64,000 bases of DNA, taken from positions 119,943 through 183,942 of the forward strand of contig NZ_JACVCV010000004.1 of the NCBI RefSeq assembly GCF_017811155.1, read 5' to 3'. Origin of the DNA: Lunatimonas salinarum (GTDB taxonomy: Bacteria; Bacteroidota; Bacteroidia; Cytophagales; Cyclobacteriaceae). Numbering within the stretch: the stretch's first letter is position 1; every line of letters starts with the position of its first letter. Under the pieces are notes generated by a model. The model was not told the DNA's origin. It did no database searches and saw only the letters and a program-made list of their open reading frames with translations. Position numbers and translations under genes: made by a program. Of this stretch, positions 15,261-25,400 are shown in pieces.

Positions 15261-17129
15261 CTATGATTCCTCTGTCAACCCTCTAACATTGATAGACTCT
15301 ATATAGTAGCTAATCCTCACTCCAAAATTGACGATCACAAATTCCTCCTTATTAACCTTGAGAGCATCAATTGCCATAAAAAGGGAATCCGATCGCATTA
15401 AATATGTTTTAGCAAGCTTCAAAAAGAAAGTAAATCCCAAACCATCAATAATTTTTCTTGCAATAACTTCCGCTAAAATGGAATCAAAATTTGCATGCGA
15501 TGCCTCGGGGTTCTCGGAAAAAGGGTCTTTGCTTTGCAACATCCTTTCTCCAATCACATACCGTTTATCAACCTCTCCTTCGATAGGTGAAGCATTATTT
15601 ATCCTCAATGCAGACTCTACCGCAGGCTCAATTATTCTTTTACTTGAATCAATAAACTGGTTTTCTTTTCCAGGATTCACAGATATTGTAAGCGACCCTT
15701 GTTCATATTCCGCTTCAAGCTTTTCTTTCAGACTATCAAAAAACTCTAATGGATAAGGTTTTTCGTTTTCTTCACACCAACTCTTGGTCAGAAACCCTAA
15801 CCCTAATGACTCCATTATTTCAGAATTTCCGAGAAGATCAACAACCAGCCCTTTGAAGAAATCCATCCCCTCAATCCATGTCTTTTTTTCTCCCTGTGTT
15901 GGAGGTAAATTGGGGTAATCTAAAGGACGTGAATAAATAAAATAGGAATGCAAAGTATACTGCCTCAAAAACAGAATTGCCATATATGAACAAATCCATC
16001 TTTTCACCATTCCATCAGCTCTTAGTCCACTTAATTTTGGAAAGGGGTATTTATTTGAAATCCATTCATATTCACGGTTAAAGTCATTTCTGATTATAAA
16101 AAAGAACTTGAATATTTCATTCATCGAATCTGGAAGTAATACATACTTAGGTGGTATTTGATTTGTATGCTCAAACATTCTTCTTATGCAGTCAAATCTT
16201 TTGGAAAATGTCAAAAGCCCACCTAAAGCATAATGAAATTCAATGAACCTTTCTCTTTCGGATTCCCGCTGTTTTATTTCATCTTGATTTGATGGTTCAA
16301 CCGAGCCAGTTGTAGGATTTAAATCATGAATGGGTTCTATCCTTTGGAGATTATATGAGTAATATTGATCAGCATTTTCCCAATATGCGAACACCATATC
16401 ATCATGATTAAATTGAGCTGCTATGCGCAGGTTTAACCATAACCATAAATATGTTCTTTCAGAAATTTGCACTTCTTCTGTTTCTCCGATAAGCCAAATA
16501 CCACTGCCTATCCTGTATTCCAAGGTTCTATTTCTTCTTTCTTTTGTAAGAATCAACTCTTCTATTGAATTGTACAGGAGATCATAAAATTGCTGCGGAC
16601 ACTCAACAGGCTGATTTCTATATTTTTCACGCACTTTTCTGAATTCTCCATAGAAAAAATTTGACAAGGTTTTTGATATGCTTTTTTGGTGTCGCTTGAT
16701 CGAAACCAAAAAGATATTTGATAGAGCTTTAAAGTATTTCAAGTCTTCTCTGGAATTTTCATGCTCCTTTATGAAATACTTTACAATTTTTTGAGGGGTA
16801 TAATACACAATGACCTTATCTACAAACCTGAAAAACACGATTATTAAAAAAGTCGTTGTTGTAATAACCAAAATAGCAGCAGAGTTTTGTACAATATAGA
16901 AATCTCTTAGTATCAATGGAGGCCACTTCATCGTCCAAATTAATGTGGAAATCAATGTGGCTATTAAACTGATGATGAATAGTTTTCTGCTCCATTCCCT
17001 TTCAAAAAGCTCCACGATATAATCAGAATCATACTTTTCGTCTAATCTGGAAATAACCTGAAGAAGAATGGGATATGCGATACCTAAAATAGCGACAGTT
17101 GCGGAGGCGTAAATTTGAATCTCATCCAT
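15261..17129 (-). CDS. Unrecognised multi-TM protein, broken by an in-frame amber codon
   Basis: 622 residues ending at TAG 15261-15263; the frame continues for 127 more codons, so the ancestral product was about 750 residues. N-terminal helices: about 6-26 (ASATVAILGIAYPILLQVIS), 48-66 (KLFIISLIATLISTLIWT) and 82-102 (AAILVITTTTFLIIVFF). The large remainder is cytoplasmic-looking and rich in aromatic and charged residues, with no motif I know. It starts one base after the PIN gene stop, so it is the third gene of the ImmA/IrrE - PIN - membrane protein operon. Membrane-anchored large proteins in such operons are often effectors of abortive-type defence; that is inference. Function unknown. 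Confidence 0.7.
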   Translation of the reverse strand: MDEIQIYASATVAILGIAYPILLQVISRLDEKYDSDYIVELFEREWSRKLFIISLIATLISTLIWTMKWPPLILRDFYIVQNSAAILVITTTTFLIIVFFRFVDKVIVYYTPQKIVKYFIKEHENSREDLKYFKALSNIFLVSIKRHQKSISKTLSNFFYGEFRKVREKYRNQPVECPQQFYDLLYNSIEELILTKERRNRTLEYRIGSGIWLIGETEEVQISERTYLWLWLNLRIAAQFNHDDMVFAYWENADQYYSYNLQRIEPIHDLNPTTGSVEPSNQDEIKQRESERERFIEFHYALGGLLTFSKRFDCIRRMFEHTNQIPPKYVLLPDSMNEIFKFFFIIRNDFNREYEWISNKYPFPKLSGLRADGMVKRWICSYMAILFLRQYTLHSYFIYSRPLDYPNLPPTQGEKKTWIEGMDFFKGLVVDLLGNSEIMESLGLGFLTKSWCEENEKPYPLEFFDSLKEKLEAEYEQGSLTISVNPGKENQFIDSSKRIIEPAVESALRINNASPIEGEVDKRYVIGERMLQSKDPFSENPEASHANFDSILAEVIARKIIDGLGFTFFLKLAKTYLMRSDSLFMAIDALKVNKEEFVIVNFGVRISYYIESINVRGLTEES

Positions 17130-17130
17130 T

Positions 17131-17727
17131 TTATTGGTTTATGATTTTAAAATTAAATCCAAGGTCCAACTCCGTAAACTTGTTCAAAAGTTCAGGAAGG
17201 TTTAATACCTTGATACCTAAAATCTGACAAATTGCCGGGATTTTTTTGAAAAGCTTATGGTCATTTTCTGAATTGCTTTCCTCTGTCACAATAAAAACCT
17301 CTTCATCGGAAAATTCCCTCATTATATACTGGCATTGCATGATCATTTTTGCATCGGCAGACTCCATAAACTCCTTCTTTTTTACCTCAAACTCTGCTTC
17401 ATTCAGTTTTCTATATTGAAAATTATTGGCTATAAATTGATTCTGAAGCATACCAAGAAATTTCTTTGGAGCCAAAGGAAGTAGTTCATCAGTCTTAACG
17501 GGAATGTGAAATGTCTTCTGAAATTCTTTTTCGACCAAATAGGCCAGCTTATTGACGACCAACTTTTTAGAAACAAATCTACATTCTTGGAGAACTGCAT
17601 CAAGTATTACTATCTCTCTGGTTTCTATTTTAGTCTTGATTAGATTAAAAAGTATATCATTCTTATCAAAAGGCAGGTAATACCGAACCAAACTCAAAAG
17701 GGAACTGGTATCGATTACAGCCTTCAT
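17131..17727 (-). CDS. DUF4411-type PIN-domain nuclease (putative toxin)
   Basis: 198 residues with a PIN-like arrangement of acidic residues: D6 in KAVIDTSSLLSL, E48 in VLQECRF, D125 in SADAKMIM, then VTEESNSENDHKLFKKIP, whose E/D cluster completes a metal site. The final ICQILGIKVLNLPELL is typical of the DUF4411 branch. PIN proteins are Mg2+-dependent RNases, many acting as VapC-like toxins. The start overlaps the stop of the ImmA/IrrE gene by 4 bases (ATGA), so the two are translationally coupled. DUF4411 proteins are commonly found beside ImmA/IrrE genes, and here the peptidase would act as antitoxin or activator. Target unknown. Confidence 0.78.
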   Translation of the reverse strand: MKAVIDTSSLLSLVRYYLPFDKNDILFNLIKTKIETREIVILDAVLQECRFVSKKLVVNKLAYLVEKEFQKTFHIPVKTDELLPLAPKKFLGMLQNQFIANNFQYRKLNEAEFEVKKKEFMESADAKMIMQCQYIMREFSDEEVFIVTEESNSENDHKLFKKIPAICQILGIKVLNLPELLNKFTELDLGFNFKIINQ

Positions 17728-18932
17728 CTCAGGTATTTTTCAAGTTGGTTGGGCTTGAGATTAAGCGTTTTGCACAGCTCATATTCATTGATTACCCCGT
17801 CAAAAAAAGCAGACTGTATAGTGGATACAAACAATGGGGATTTAATGGGTTTACCTATGCTTGCCATGGAAGCTTTACCCATTTCTTTTTCCAGCTCCCG
17901 CTTCTTTTTCTCTTCTTCTTTTCTCAATTGATTCTCTTCCTCTTGATTACTTCTCATTTTGGCATAAATAGCACCACCCACTTTTCCCTTGTTAACGAGA
18001 TAAGTCAGAATAGCGGTAAAGCTCAAATGTGTTTGATCCGAAATGGCTTTGACTTCATCAAAGTTATAATCATTCCGTGTGGTAAGATTGGGCAGTTTCT
18101 CCAAATTAATAAACTCGGATCCTGCTAAAAAGGCAAAAGCAAAATTGTTACACCATGCCTCTATCTTATTGATCTTCCCAAAAGCCATGTGATCATAATC
18201 CATGGACTCTACTTCTTCTTGGTTGAGAAGATAATGACCAAGCTCATGTGCAAGAGTGAATATTTCTCTTTTGAAATAATCCTGATTTCTTCTCAATACA
18301 ATGACATTTGGCTGCAAAAAGAATCCATCAATATTCGTTTTTTCTTTCAAAGCAGGATGCTCTACATATTCAAATACCAAAATATTGTATTCAGCAAATT
18401 TATCAATTAAGGCATTGAGAAATTTCTTTGGGTCTTTTTTAAAACGGGGCATCAGTAGTTCACGGACCTTATTCGCAACCGAAATAGGATTATCATTACT
18501 ACTGAAAACAGAGATCTTTCTTTCCAGATTGATATCAGAGAGCTTAGCCAATCCTGAAAGAGAAATCTTTAGCTCCTCAAAATGATTTACAATTTTCTTT
18601 GCAGCAAGATTCAGGTTTGTCCCAAATTTTTCCTTTCTGAAAAAAATACTTGAATCCTTACTCTTAACAGGAGGCGTTGGATCTAAGTAATAAGAAAGCC
18701 CCTTTTTGAAAATCTTGTCTATTCGCTTGAGATGGTTAATCTGGATTTCTTCCTTGAAAACAGTTTCCCAGGTTAAAGAATTCTTTAATCCCTCACTTAC
18801 CAATTGCAGGAACTCTTCCTTATCCAACTGGTATTGCTGGATCAAGTGTTTAATTCTGTCAATATTATAGGTTGTTGTTTTCAAGGAGAGATTATTAACA
18901 TGCTGTGTAATACCAAGCGTAAAATAATACAA
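17724..18932 (-). CDS. ImmA/IrrE-family zinc metallopeptidase
   Basis: 402 residues from TTG 18932; no in-frame ATG lies near and the exact start is uncertain. The zinc site is intact: HELGH at residues 229-233 in TLAHELGHYLLN. A helical N-terminal region (about 20-130) replaces the usual HTH, with KLSDINLERKISVFSS before it. A Lys/Glu-rich coiled coil follows (LRKEEEKKKRELEKEM), and the C-terminus FFDGVINEYELCKTL resembles a helical docking module. Relatives cleave repressors (ImmA) or DdrO (IrrE/PprI). First gene of the operon with the PIN and membrane proteins, it may sense a trigger and control the PIN toxin. Divergent from a decayed XRE-ImmA/IrrE gene. Confidence 0.85.
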   Translation of the reverse strand: MYYFTLGITQHVNNLSLKTTTYNIDRIKHLIQQYQLDKEEFLQLVSEGLKNSLTWETVFKEEIQINHLKRIDKIFKKGLSYYLDPTPPVKSKDSSIFFRKEKFGTNLNLAAKKIVNHFEELKISLSGLAKLSDINLERKISVFSSNDNPISVANKVRELLMPRFKKDPKKFLNALIDKFAEYNILVFEYVEHPALKEKTNIDGFFLQPNVIVLRRNQDYFKREIFTLAHELGHYLLNQEEVESMDYDHMAFGKINKIEAWCNNFAFAFLAGSEFINLEKLPNLTTRNDYNFDEVKAISDQTHLSFTAILTYLVNKGKVGGAIYAKMRSNQEEENQLRKEEEKKKRELEKEMGKASMASIGKPIKSPLFVSTIQSAFFDGVINEYELCKTLNLKPNQLEKYLR

Positions 18933-18988
18933 TATGCCTCAACAAGCCATGCAATAATTAATTTTATTTTACTCTATTAAGAAAGTCA

Positions 18989-19060
18989 GTTGACACCCAT
19001 GTAATAAAATTTAGTTTTGTCAACCAAAATAGGTATTTTTATTTTAAGTGAAAACACTTA
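18989..19060. promoter_or_regulatory. Two dyads between the divergent ImmA/IrrE genes
   Basis: GTTGACA (18989-18995) and TGTCAAC (19018-19024) are perfect 7-base inverted arms 22 bases apart; TAAGTG-AAAA-CACTTA (19045-19060) is a second palindrome ending 6 bases before the XRE ATG at 19067. Both suit repressor sites over the divergent promoters. The first shares the TTGACA/TGTCAA core with the dyad at 12237-12257. Confidence 0.4.
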
Positions 19061-19066
19061 GAACCA

Positions 19067-19853
19067 ATGAAATACCTCGCCTCCCGTCTCAAATCAGCCC
19101 GTTTGATGAATGGCTTATCCCTCCAAGGTCTGTCGGACCGAATAGAAAACCGTATCACCAAACAAGCACTCAGCAAATACGAGCAGGGGCAGGTTATTCC
19201 TGATTCTGAAATGATCGGCATTTTGGCAGAAGCCTTGAAAGTCAGGACCGACTATTTTCATACCGATACAGTCATTGATTTCGGAGAAATTGAATTCCGA
19301 AGAGTCTTTTGATGGCTTTGCCACTTGGGTGAATGGGAAAGACATTCCCTTAATCGTCCTTAATAAAGCCAAGTTTAAGAACAAACTTGTCAGAAAGCGT
19401 TTTACTGCTTTGTATGAATTGGGGCATTTGCTCCTTGATGTCAATGGATACGAAGACAAGCAAAAGGAAAAATTCTGCCATGCTTTTGCATCAGCTATGT
19501 TGATCCACAAGGAAATCTTACGGCAGGAATTAGGAGGTAAGAGAAGCAAGCTGTCGATGAATGAACTGGGTGCAATCAAACAACAGTATGGGATTTCTAT
19601 GCAAGCCTTGGTTTATCGAGCTAAAAACTTGGGTTTGATTTCATGAAATTACCTCAAACAGTTTAACATGGTTTTCAATCAGTTGGGATTTCGGGTCACT
19701 GAGCCCGTGGATTACGAAGGAGTAGAGCATTCCAATCGTTTTTCCCAGTTTTTGTTTAGGGCCTTAGCGGAGGAGTATATCAGCGTCAGTAAGGCAGCAG
19801 CCTTAAAAAATCAGAAATTGGCCGAGTTTAGGAAAGAAAATAGAATTATCTGA
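19067..19853 (+). pseudogene. Decayed XRE-ImmA/IrrE family transcription regulator/peptidase gene
   Basis: Three fragments of one gene in order. 19067-19312 encodes an intact XRE HTH (LMNGLSLQGLSDRIENR, KYEQGQVIPDSEM) that runs into FGEIEFRRVF and stops. From about 19287 another frame resumes with SFDGFATWVNGKDIPLIVLN, so roughly the middle third and linker are deleted. The peptidase motif HELGH is now YELGH (FTALYELGHLLLD), losing a zinc ligand. An in-frame TGA (19644-19646) then separates the last part, read from 19668, FNQLGFRVTEPVDYEG to the end. Deletion, lost active-site residue and stop together show an inactive gene. The intact family has one chain of about 370 residues. Confidence 0.85.
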
Positions 19854-20016
19854 TGAGGATTGCTGTTACGAACGCCTGTATTTTTATTGAGCTGGATCTA
19901 AACCATGAACACTGAACCAAAAACACCCACAAAACCCACAAACAAGTACCAAACACAAAATACCCCTTGTAAATCCAGCCATTTTTTCGTTACATTTAAC
20001 CAAACTTCCCAAACAC

Positions 20017-21282
20017 ATGAAAAAACGAACCTTCCTCAAAAATCTGATGGCATTGGGTGTTACGGCCAGCCCTGGAATTAACTCCTTTGCCCAGCTTCTG
20101 TCCGGCGTGGAGCATATTCCCCCAACCCAGCTCGCATCAGATGAAGATTTTTGGGCAAGGATACGGGCGGGATACAAGCTAAAACCCGATTATATCAACC
20201 TGGAAAATGGTTTCTACTGCTTTGTACCGCAGGAGACACTGGAAAATTTCATCCAACACGTACGGGATGTAAATTACCAGGGATCCTGGTACATGCGGAA
20301 CCATAGGAAGAAAGACAAAGATGCCACAGCAGCCCGACTTGCAGCAATGGGAGGTTGCAGCCCGGAGGAGCTCGTGATCACCCGCAACGCCACCGAATCG
20401 CTGGATATGATCATCACGGGCATTGACTGGAAGGAAGGGGATGAAGCAGTCATGGCAGAACAGGATTATGGCGCCATGCTGAATCAATTCAAACTCGCTG
20501 CCAGACGATACGGGGTCGTAAACAAAGTGGTTTCTGTACCAAACCACCCCAAATCGGACGAAGAGATCGTGGATCTCTATGCCCGGGTAATCACGCCAAA
20601 GACCAGGCTACTCATGGTTTCCCACATCATCAATATCACCGGTCAGATCCTGCCGGTACGTAAAATCTGCGACATGGCCCATAGCAAAGGGGTCTCGGTA
20701 TTGGTGGATGGTGCCCACGCCTTTGGCCATTTTCAATTTAACCTGCCTGACCTGGATTGCGACTACTACGGATCCAGTCTGCACAAATGGCTGAGTACGC
20801 CGCTTGGTGCCGGGCTACTGTACGTCAAGAAAGGAAATGCGGAAAAGATCTGGCCCTTGCTTGCTGAGGGGTCCCGCGCTCACACTGATATTCATGGGCT
20901 TAACCACGTGGGTACCCACCCCGCGCATACCGACTTGGCCATCAACGACGCCATCGACTACCACGATGCCATCGGCGGAGCGCGAAAAGAAGCACGACTC
21001 CGGTATCTGCAAACGTATTGGACCAGCAAGGTGCGGGATATTCCCGGTGTAATCGTCAACACGCCCGCGGATCCTGCGCGCCATTGCGGGATCGGAAACG
21101 TAGGCATCGAGGGCATGAAACCGGCAGATTTTGCAAAGGTCCTGATGGATAAATACAAGATTTTCACCGTAGCAATCGACGGTCAAAACGTTCACGGCTG
21201 CCGAATCAGTCCCAACCTCTATACAACGCTGGATGAGTTGGATGTGCTGGTAAAAGCCTGCACGGAGCTGGCAAAGGGATAG
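20017..21282 (+). CDS. PLP-dependent class V aminotransferase-like enzyme (isopenicillin-N-epimerase-like)
   Basis: 421 residues. The N-terminus MKKRTFLKNLMALGVTASPG is a basic, twin-arginine-less export signal or anchor, suggesting a periplasmic location, unusual for a PLP enzyme but common for this group in Bacteroidota. The class V fold is clear: substrate/PLP region VITRNATESLDMIITG, the Asp-His-Ala segment LVDGAHAFGHFQFN, and the Schiff-base lysine in YYGSSLHKWLSTPLGAG. Typical activities are amino-acid epimerisation or lyase reactions such as cysteine desulfuration. Nothing in the neighbourhood narrows the substrate. Stands alone between the pseudogene and the convergent PorP/SprF gene. 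Confidence 0.8.
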   Translation: MKKRTFLKNLMALGVTASPGINSFAQLLSGVEHIPPTQLASDEDFWARIRAGYKLKPDYINLENGFYCFVPQETLENFIQHVRDVNYQGSWYMRNHRKKDKDATAARLAAMGGCSPEELVITRNATESLDMIITGIDWKEGDEAVMAEQDYGAMLNQFKLAARRYGVVNKVVSVPNHPKSDEEIVDLYARVITPKTRLLMVSHIINITGQILPVRKICDMAHSKGVSVLVDGAHAFGHFQFNLPDLDCDYYGSSLHKWLSTPLGAGLLYVKKGNAEKIWPLLAEGSRAHTDIHGLNHVGTHPAHTDLAINDAIDYHDAIGGARKEARLRYLQTYWTSKVRDIPGVIVNTPADPARHCGIGNVGIEGMKPADFAKVLMDKYKIFTVAIDGQNVHGCRISPNLYTTLDELDVLVKACTELAKG

Positions 21283-21352
21283 CATCCAATACAATACATG
21301 GAATCTCCCACGATCTTGCCATTTAACACAAACCCATTACAAGGATCCAAAA

Positions 21353-22309
21353 CTACCAAATCCCACCCGGCCCCTGTTGGTCAAAAAACCGGAACATAAC
21401 CATAAATTCGTGGGTGTTGCCCAAAAACTGCCGGCTGGAGTTAATGGGGTACTCATATACATAGCCCAAGCGAATAGCGCCTCCGAGGTATCCGACGTGC
21501 AGCGAGTTTGCGTAGTTTAACCGATGCCCTGCTCCCACCCAAAAGGTATCCAGCATGAGCGCTTTCAGGTTGATTTCTGTATTATCTGCAAAGCCCTCTT
21601 GCTTGCGGTAGAAAAAATTTCCAATACCGGTGACACTCTCGCTAAATGAGTACCGGTATCCGGTCTGCACCATGATAGACATGGGCTGCCCGTTCATAAA
21701 ATCATCGCCTGAAGACAAGCGCCCGCCATTGACATGGTGCATGCCGTAGGAGATATAGTAGTCTTCGTGTGTCAATGCGAGCCCCAAGTTAAAATCAATG
21801 ATCTGCATATTGGCGAAACTGCCCAAATACTGACCAATGGATGCATCCTGTGCCTGCTCTACCGTCAGCGCATTGCCATCCAACCTGACCGACAGGTAAT
21901 TGACACCGGCGCCAAGGCGTACGTTGTGCCGGTCTGTTATGCGGATCCGGCTGGCATAGGCCCCAATCAGTTCCGTTTCCATAAAGGCCCCGTACGTGTC
22001 ATGCAGCATGTTCAGACTCACGGCATTTTTACCCATGAGAGCTGGGTCTTCCAATCCTCCCAACTCGCCAAAGTCAAGTTCTATGCTCAAAAACCTGGTT
22101 TTTGGGGCACCCTCCACACCACTCCACTGATTCCGTACAAACCCTCTCAGCGCACTGCCCTCGTAGCCGGTCAGGCCGGGATTGTAGTAACTCTGAAACT
22201 GCGTAAACTGGGAAATGTACTTCCTGCTCTGACCGAATGCCTCCACGGAAATACCGCAGCATAGCACCATCCCAACTAGTATCTGTCTCACTTTCATTTT
22301 TTTTATCAT
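21353..22309 (-). CDS. PorP/SprF-family type IX secretion outer membrane protein
   Basis: About 319 residues from ATG 22309 (MIKKMKVRQILVG) with a Sec signal peptide ending at AFGQ; ATG 22297 is four codons later and also possible. A longer open frame starts at 22444 but its first 45 residues are not signal-like. After the signal, YISQFTQFQSYYNPGLTGYE is the PorP/SprF opening motif (tyrosine- and asparagine-rich, NPA/NPG box). The rest is amphipathic beta barrel ending FMVMFRFF. These proteins partner one-to-one with type B T9SS substrates, anchoring them at the outer membrane. It lies just downstream of the giant type B protein, whose partner it should be. Confidence 0.88.
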   Translation of the reverse strand: MIKKMKVRQILVGMVLCCGISVEAFGQSRKYISQFTQFQSYYNPGLTGYEGSALRGFVRNQWSGVEGAPKTRFLSIELDFGELGGLEDPALMGKNAVSLNMLHDTYGAFMETELIGAYASRIRITDRHNVRLGAGVNYLSVRLDGNALTVEQAQDASIGQYLGSFANMQIIDFNLGLALTHEDYYISYGMHHVNGGRLSSGDDFMNGQPMSIMVQTGYRYSFSESVTGIGNFFYRKQEGFADNTEINLKALMLDTFWVGAGHRLNYANSLHVGYLGGAIRLGYVYEYPINSSRQFLGNTHEFMVMFRFFDQQGPGGIW

Positions 22310-22445
22310 TTGGTACTCAAGGCCCTGGACTACCTGTCCCATCTTGACAATAACCCGAATGGGGAAACCTAACCGGGAGCATCTCTCTATTGATAGAATC
22401 CCAGCCCTTTGCACGGTGTGTGTCCTGCCAAATGTTCTTTCCATG

Positions 22446-25400
22446 TTATCTCGTGATTAGGTTGATGATCCCGGACCTTCTTTGACTGGGATCCTTTGTT
22501 TCGAGTACGTAGATGTACGTGCCCGCCGGCAGTGCCTTGCCCTGATAGGCGCCGTCCCATCGGCCTGTGGGATTTGTGGTGCTAAATACGATTCTGCCGG
22601 CCCGATCCACTATGGTAATGTTTACCTGTTGGAAGCCAAAAAGATCCGGAATCCCCCATGTGTCGTTCTGCCCGTCGCCGTTGGGAGAGAACGCACTAAA
22701 TACCTCTAGGTCATCCAGCGTAGGCCAATTTACGGCGAACGTAAACACCTTGGTAAGGCGATTCCCCGCCCGGTCAGTGGTACTGACCTCTATGGTGTAA
22801 GTCGGTTTACCGGAAACTGGCTGGCTGCTATTCCATTTCAGTAGATTCCCATCCAGGATAAAATGGGCATTATCACTTCCCTGATCCGTCAACTCGTAGA
22901 AATGGACATCATCCACCGGATCTACCGTCTCCAACGTGGCCAGGGGAGTATCGGGATGAACCTTTTGTTGGCTGACATGAAGTAATAAATCCTGCGGATC
23001 CGGCTTCTCCAATACGAGAACGGTCAACGCTGCCCGAACTTGGGCTGGATTGGTCAGCCCATCCGTTGGCGCAATGGTTCCTGAAAAGCTATAGATACCC
23101 GATTCCATCGGATCGTAGCCGAAGGCCTCCCAAGTCACAGGGAGGTTAGCTGTCTCTCCATTGTTCAGCGTGGCAGAAACGGTGTGAGGAAGAGCAAGTG
23201 CGTTAAACGGCGTGTTCCAGGGCACTTCCAGCATTTCTAAAGCCGCCACGGACGCTATCTGAAGTGCTTCCACCGTAACCTCAAAGACGGCTTTGGTCTC
23301 GTTACCACTTGCATCCTTGGCCGTGAGCGTAATGGTATGCGCTTGGCCTGCCGCCAAAGAAGTGCCCGCGGCGGGACTTTGGGTAACCTCAACGGCTCCA
23401 CAGTTGTCTTCTGTGGTAACTTTGTTGATATGATCGGGCAGGTTATACCCCGAAGACGCAGTCGCATAGACGATACTATCTGCGGGAACTGTCAAAGCTA
23501 CCGGTGGAATGGTATCCCGTACCTGTACGTTCACACGGGCGGTTGAGGTATTCCCCGATCCATCCGTGATCGTGAGCATCACCTCATTTTCGCCCAGGTC
23601 GGAGCAGCCAAAGGTTGCTTTGCTAATGGTACGCGTGGCAATCGAGCAATTATCGGTGGATCCGGCGTCGACCATTTCAACAGTCAGCCTGCCTTGTCCT
23701 TGTGTATCCAAATACACCACTACCCCTTCATTTATCTTTACTTCGGGGGCTTGGATATCCTCTGCAGCTATAGAAACACTTTGCTCTGCTGTTTTTCCCC
23801 TTGCGTCCGTCACCCGCACGTGGTAAGTTCCTGCCTTCAGTTCATTGATCGAATCGACCCCTTCTATTGGCACGTCCCCGTCTGTATGCCAACTGTATTC
23901 GTATGGCGCAATGCCTCCCGACACATAACTTTTGACCATCCCATCAAAGGCCTCTGGGCAAGTAGGTGGTGTGCCTTCCAAGGTAATGGTCAGGATTTCC
24001 ACAAATAGGGCTTTCAGGTTTTTCTCCTTGTCCACCGCAACCGTAATGGTTGGGTCTAACGAGGACTCGTCCCCTTCCCAGGCTACAAATTCCCATCCGG
24101 CTGCAGGCGTAGCGGTGAAAGTCACCAAAGTTCCAGCAGGGTATCCGCTACCGGCCGGGTCACGGGTAACCGTACCGTTACCCTCTATTAGGGTGTTCAC
24201 TGCAAATACCGGCAGATCTCCCTGTATAAATACCGCCCGAATCTGCTTATCGCTGTCCATGGTCAGTTGAGTACGTATGTCCGTACCGCTGACATCTCCC
24301 TCCCATCGCACAAAGGTCCATCCTACAGCTGCAACGGCCTCTACCTGAATTTCCTCAGACTCGCTAAACACCGATCCACCCGGTAGTGTGTTAATTTGCC
24401 CCTGCCCGGACACTTCAGACTGAAGCGTATAGACAGTCGTACTAAGCGCTGTATCTTCGGGTGTGGTAAAGCAAATTACATCTTCATCACTCACCCGAGT
24501 AGCATTGTTAACCTGATCTTTCACTACCGTGGCAAGGCAGTATTTTTTTCCAGGGGTGCCGCGGAACACAAATTTTTCTCCAACCGCGTTGTCAATACTT
24601 TGCAACAGGTAAGGCCCTTCATCTTCAGAAACAAAGAGGTCAAAGCCCTTTAAGCCGCTACCTCCCGCATCATCTTGGGTAATCACGGTAAAGCTCATCA
24701 AGGAATCAAATTCAACCAACATATCTTTGATTTCAAGCAAAGTAGGTGCTACCGCATCCACCGTATTGAATGCCTCGTTGGTCAAAATGGGTGCGTTTGT
24801 GTCAAAGAAAATATTGGCCATGGCCCGGAGGCTGTCTCCGGTTACGGTTTCTCTTCCAGCTTTGATGGTATAAGACACAAAACCTTCTCCTCTCGCCGTG
24901 GAATCATTGACGGGCAGGAATCCAGCCAATGCTTCAAATGGGGGAAGTCCGGTAGTTGGATCTACGGATTGCAAAGCCCAAAACAACTCGTTGTTTACCG
25001 GATCCAACCCAAAGGTCACGTTAACGTCCACCCCGATTTGGGATGCGGTGTTCAACTTGGCCGTGTAGTTGGTGAGGCCTGCGGGAACATCGAAGGTCAT
25101 ATTCTGGAAGCCGAAGCCATTAAGTCGGAAACTGGCCGGATCAAAATTTGGATCCAGCGCCTGTTTCACCACCACCCGCTGGGCAGGGGCTGTGGCAAAA
25201 ACAGGGTCGTTTTCGAAGAAAATCGTAAACGGCAGCTCTTCGTCTTTGGAAACAAATCGCTCATCTCCGTACCCTGCCGGTCCGAGGATTTCATTGGGGT
25301 CGCAGGAGGAAACCACTGGTTTGCAAACCACCGATTGTCCGGCACAAATCCCCACGTCGATCAAGCCTCCGGCAATATTTAGCTTTTTGGGGTCAAAAAA

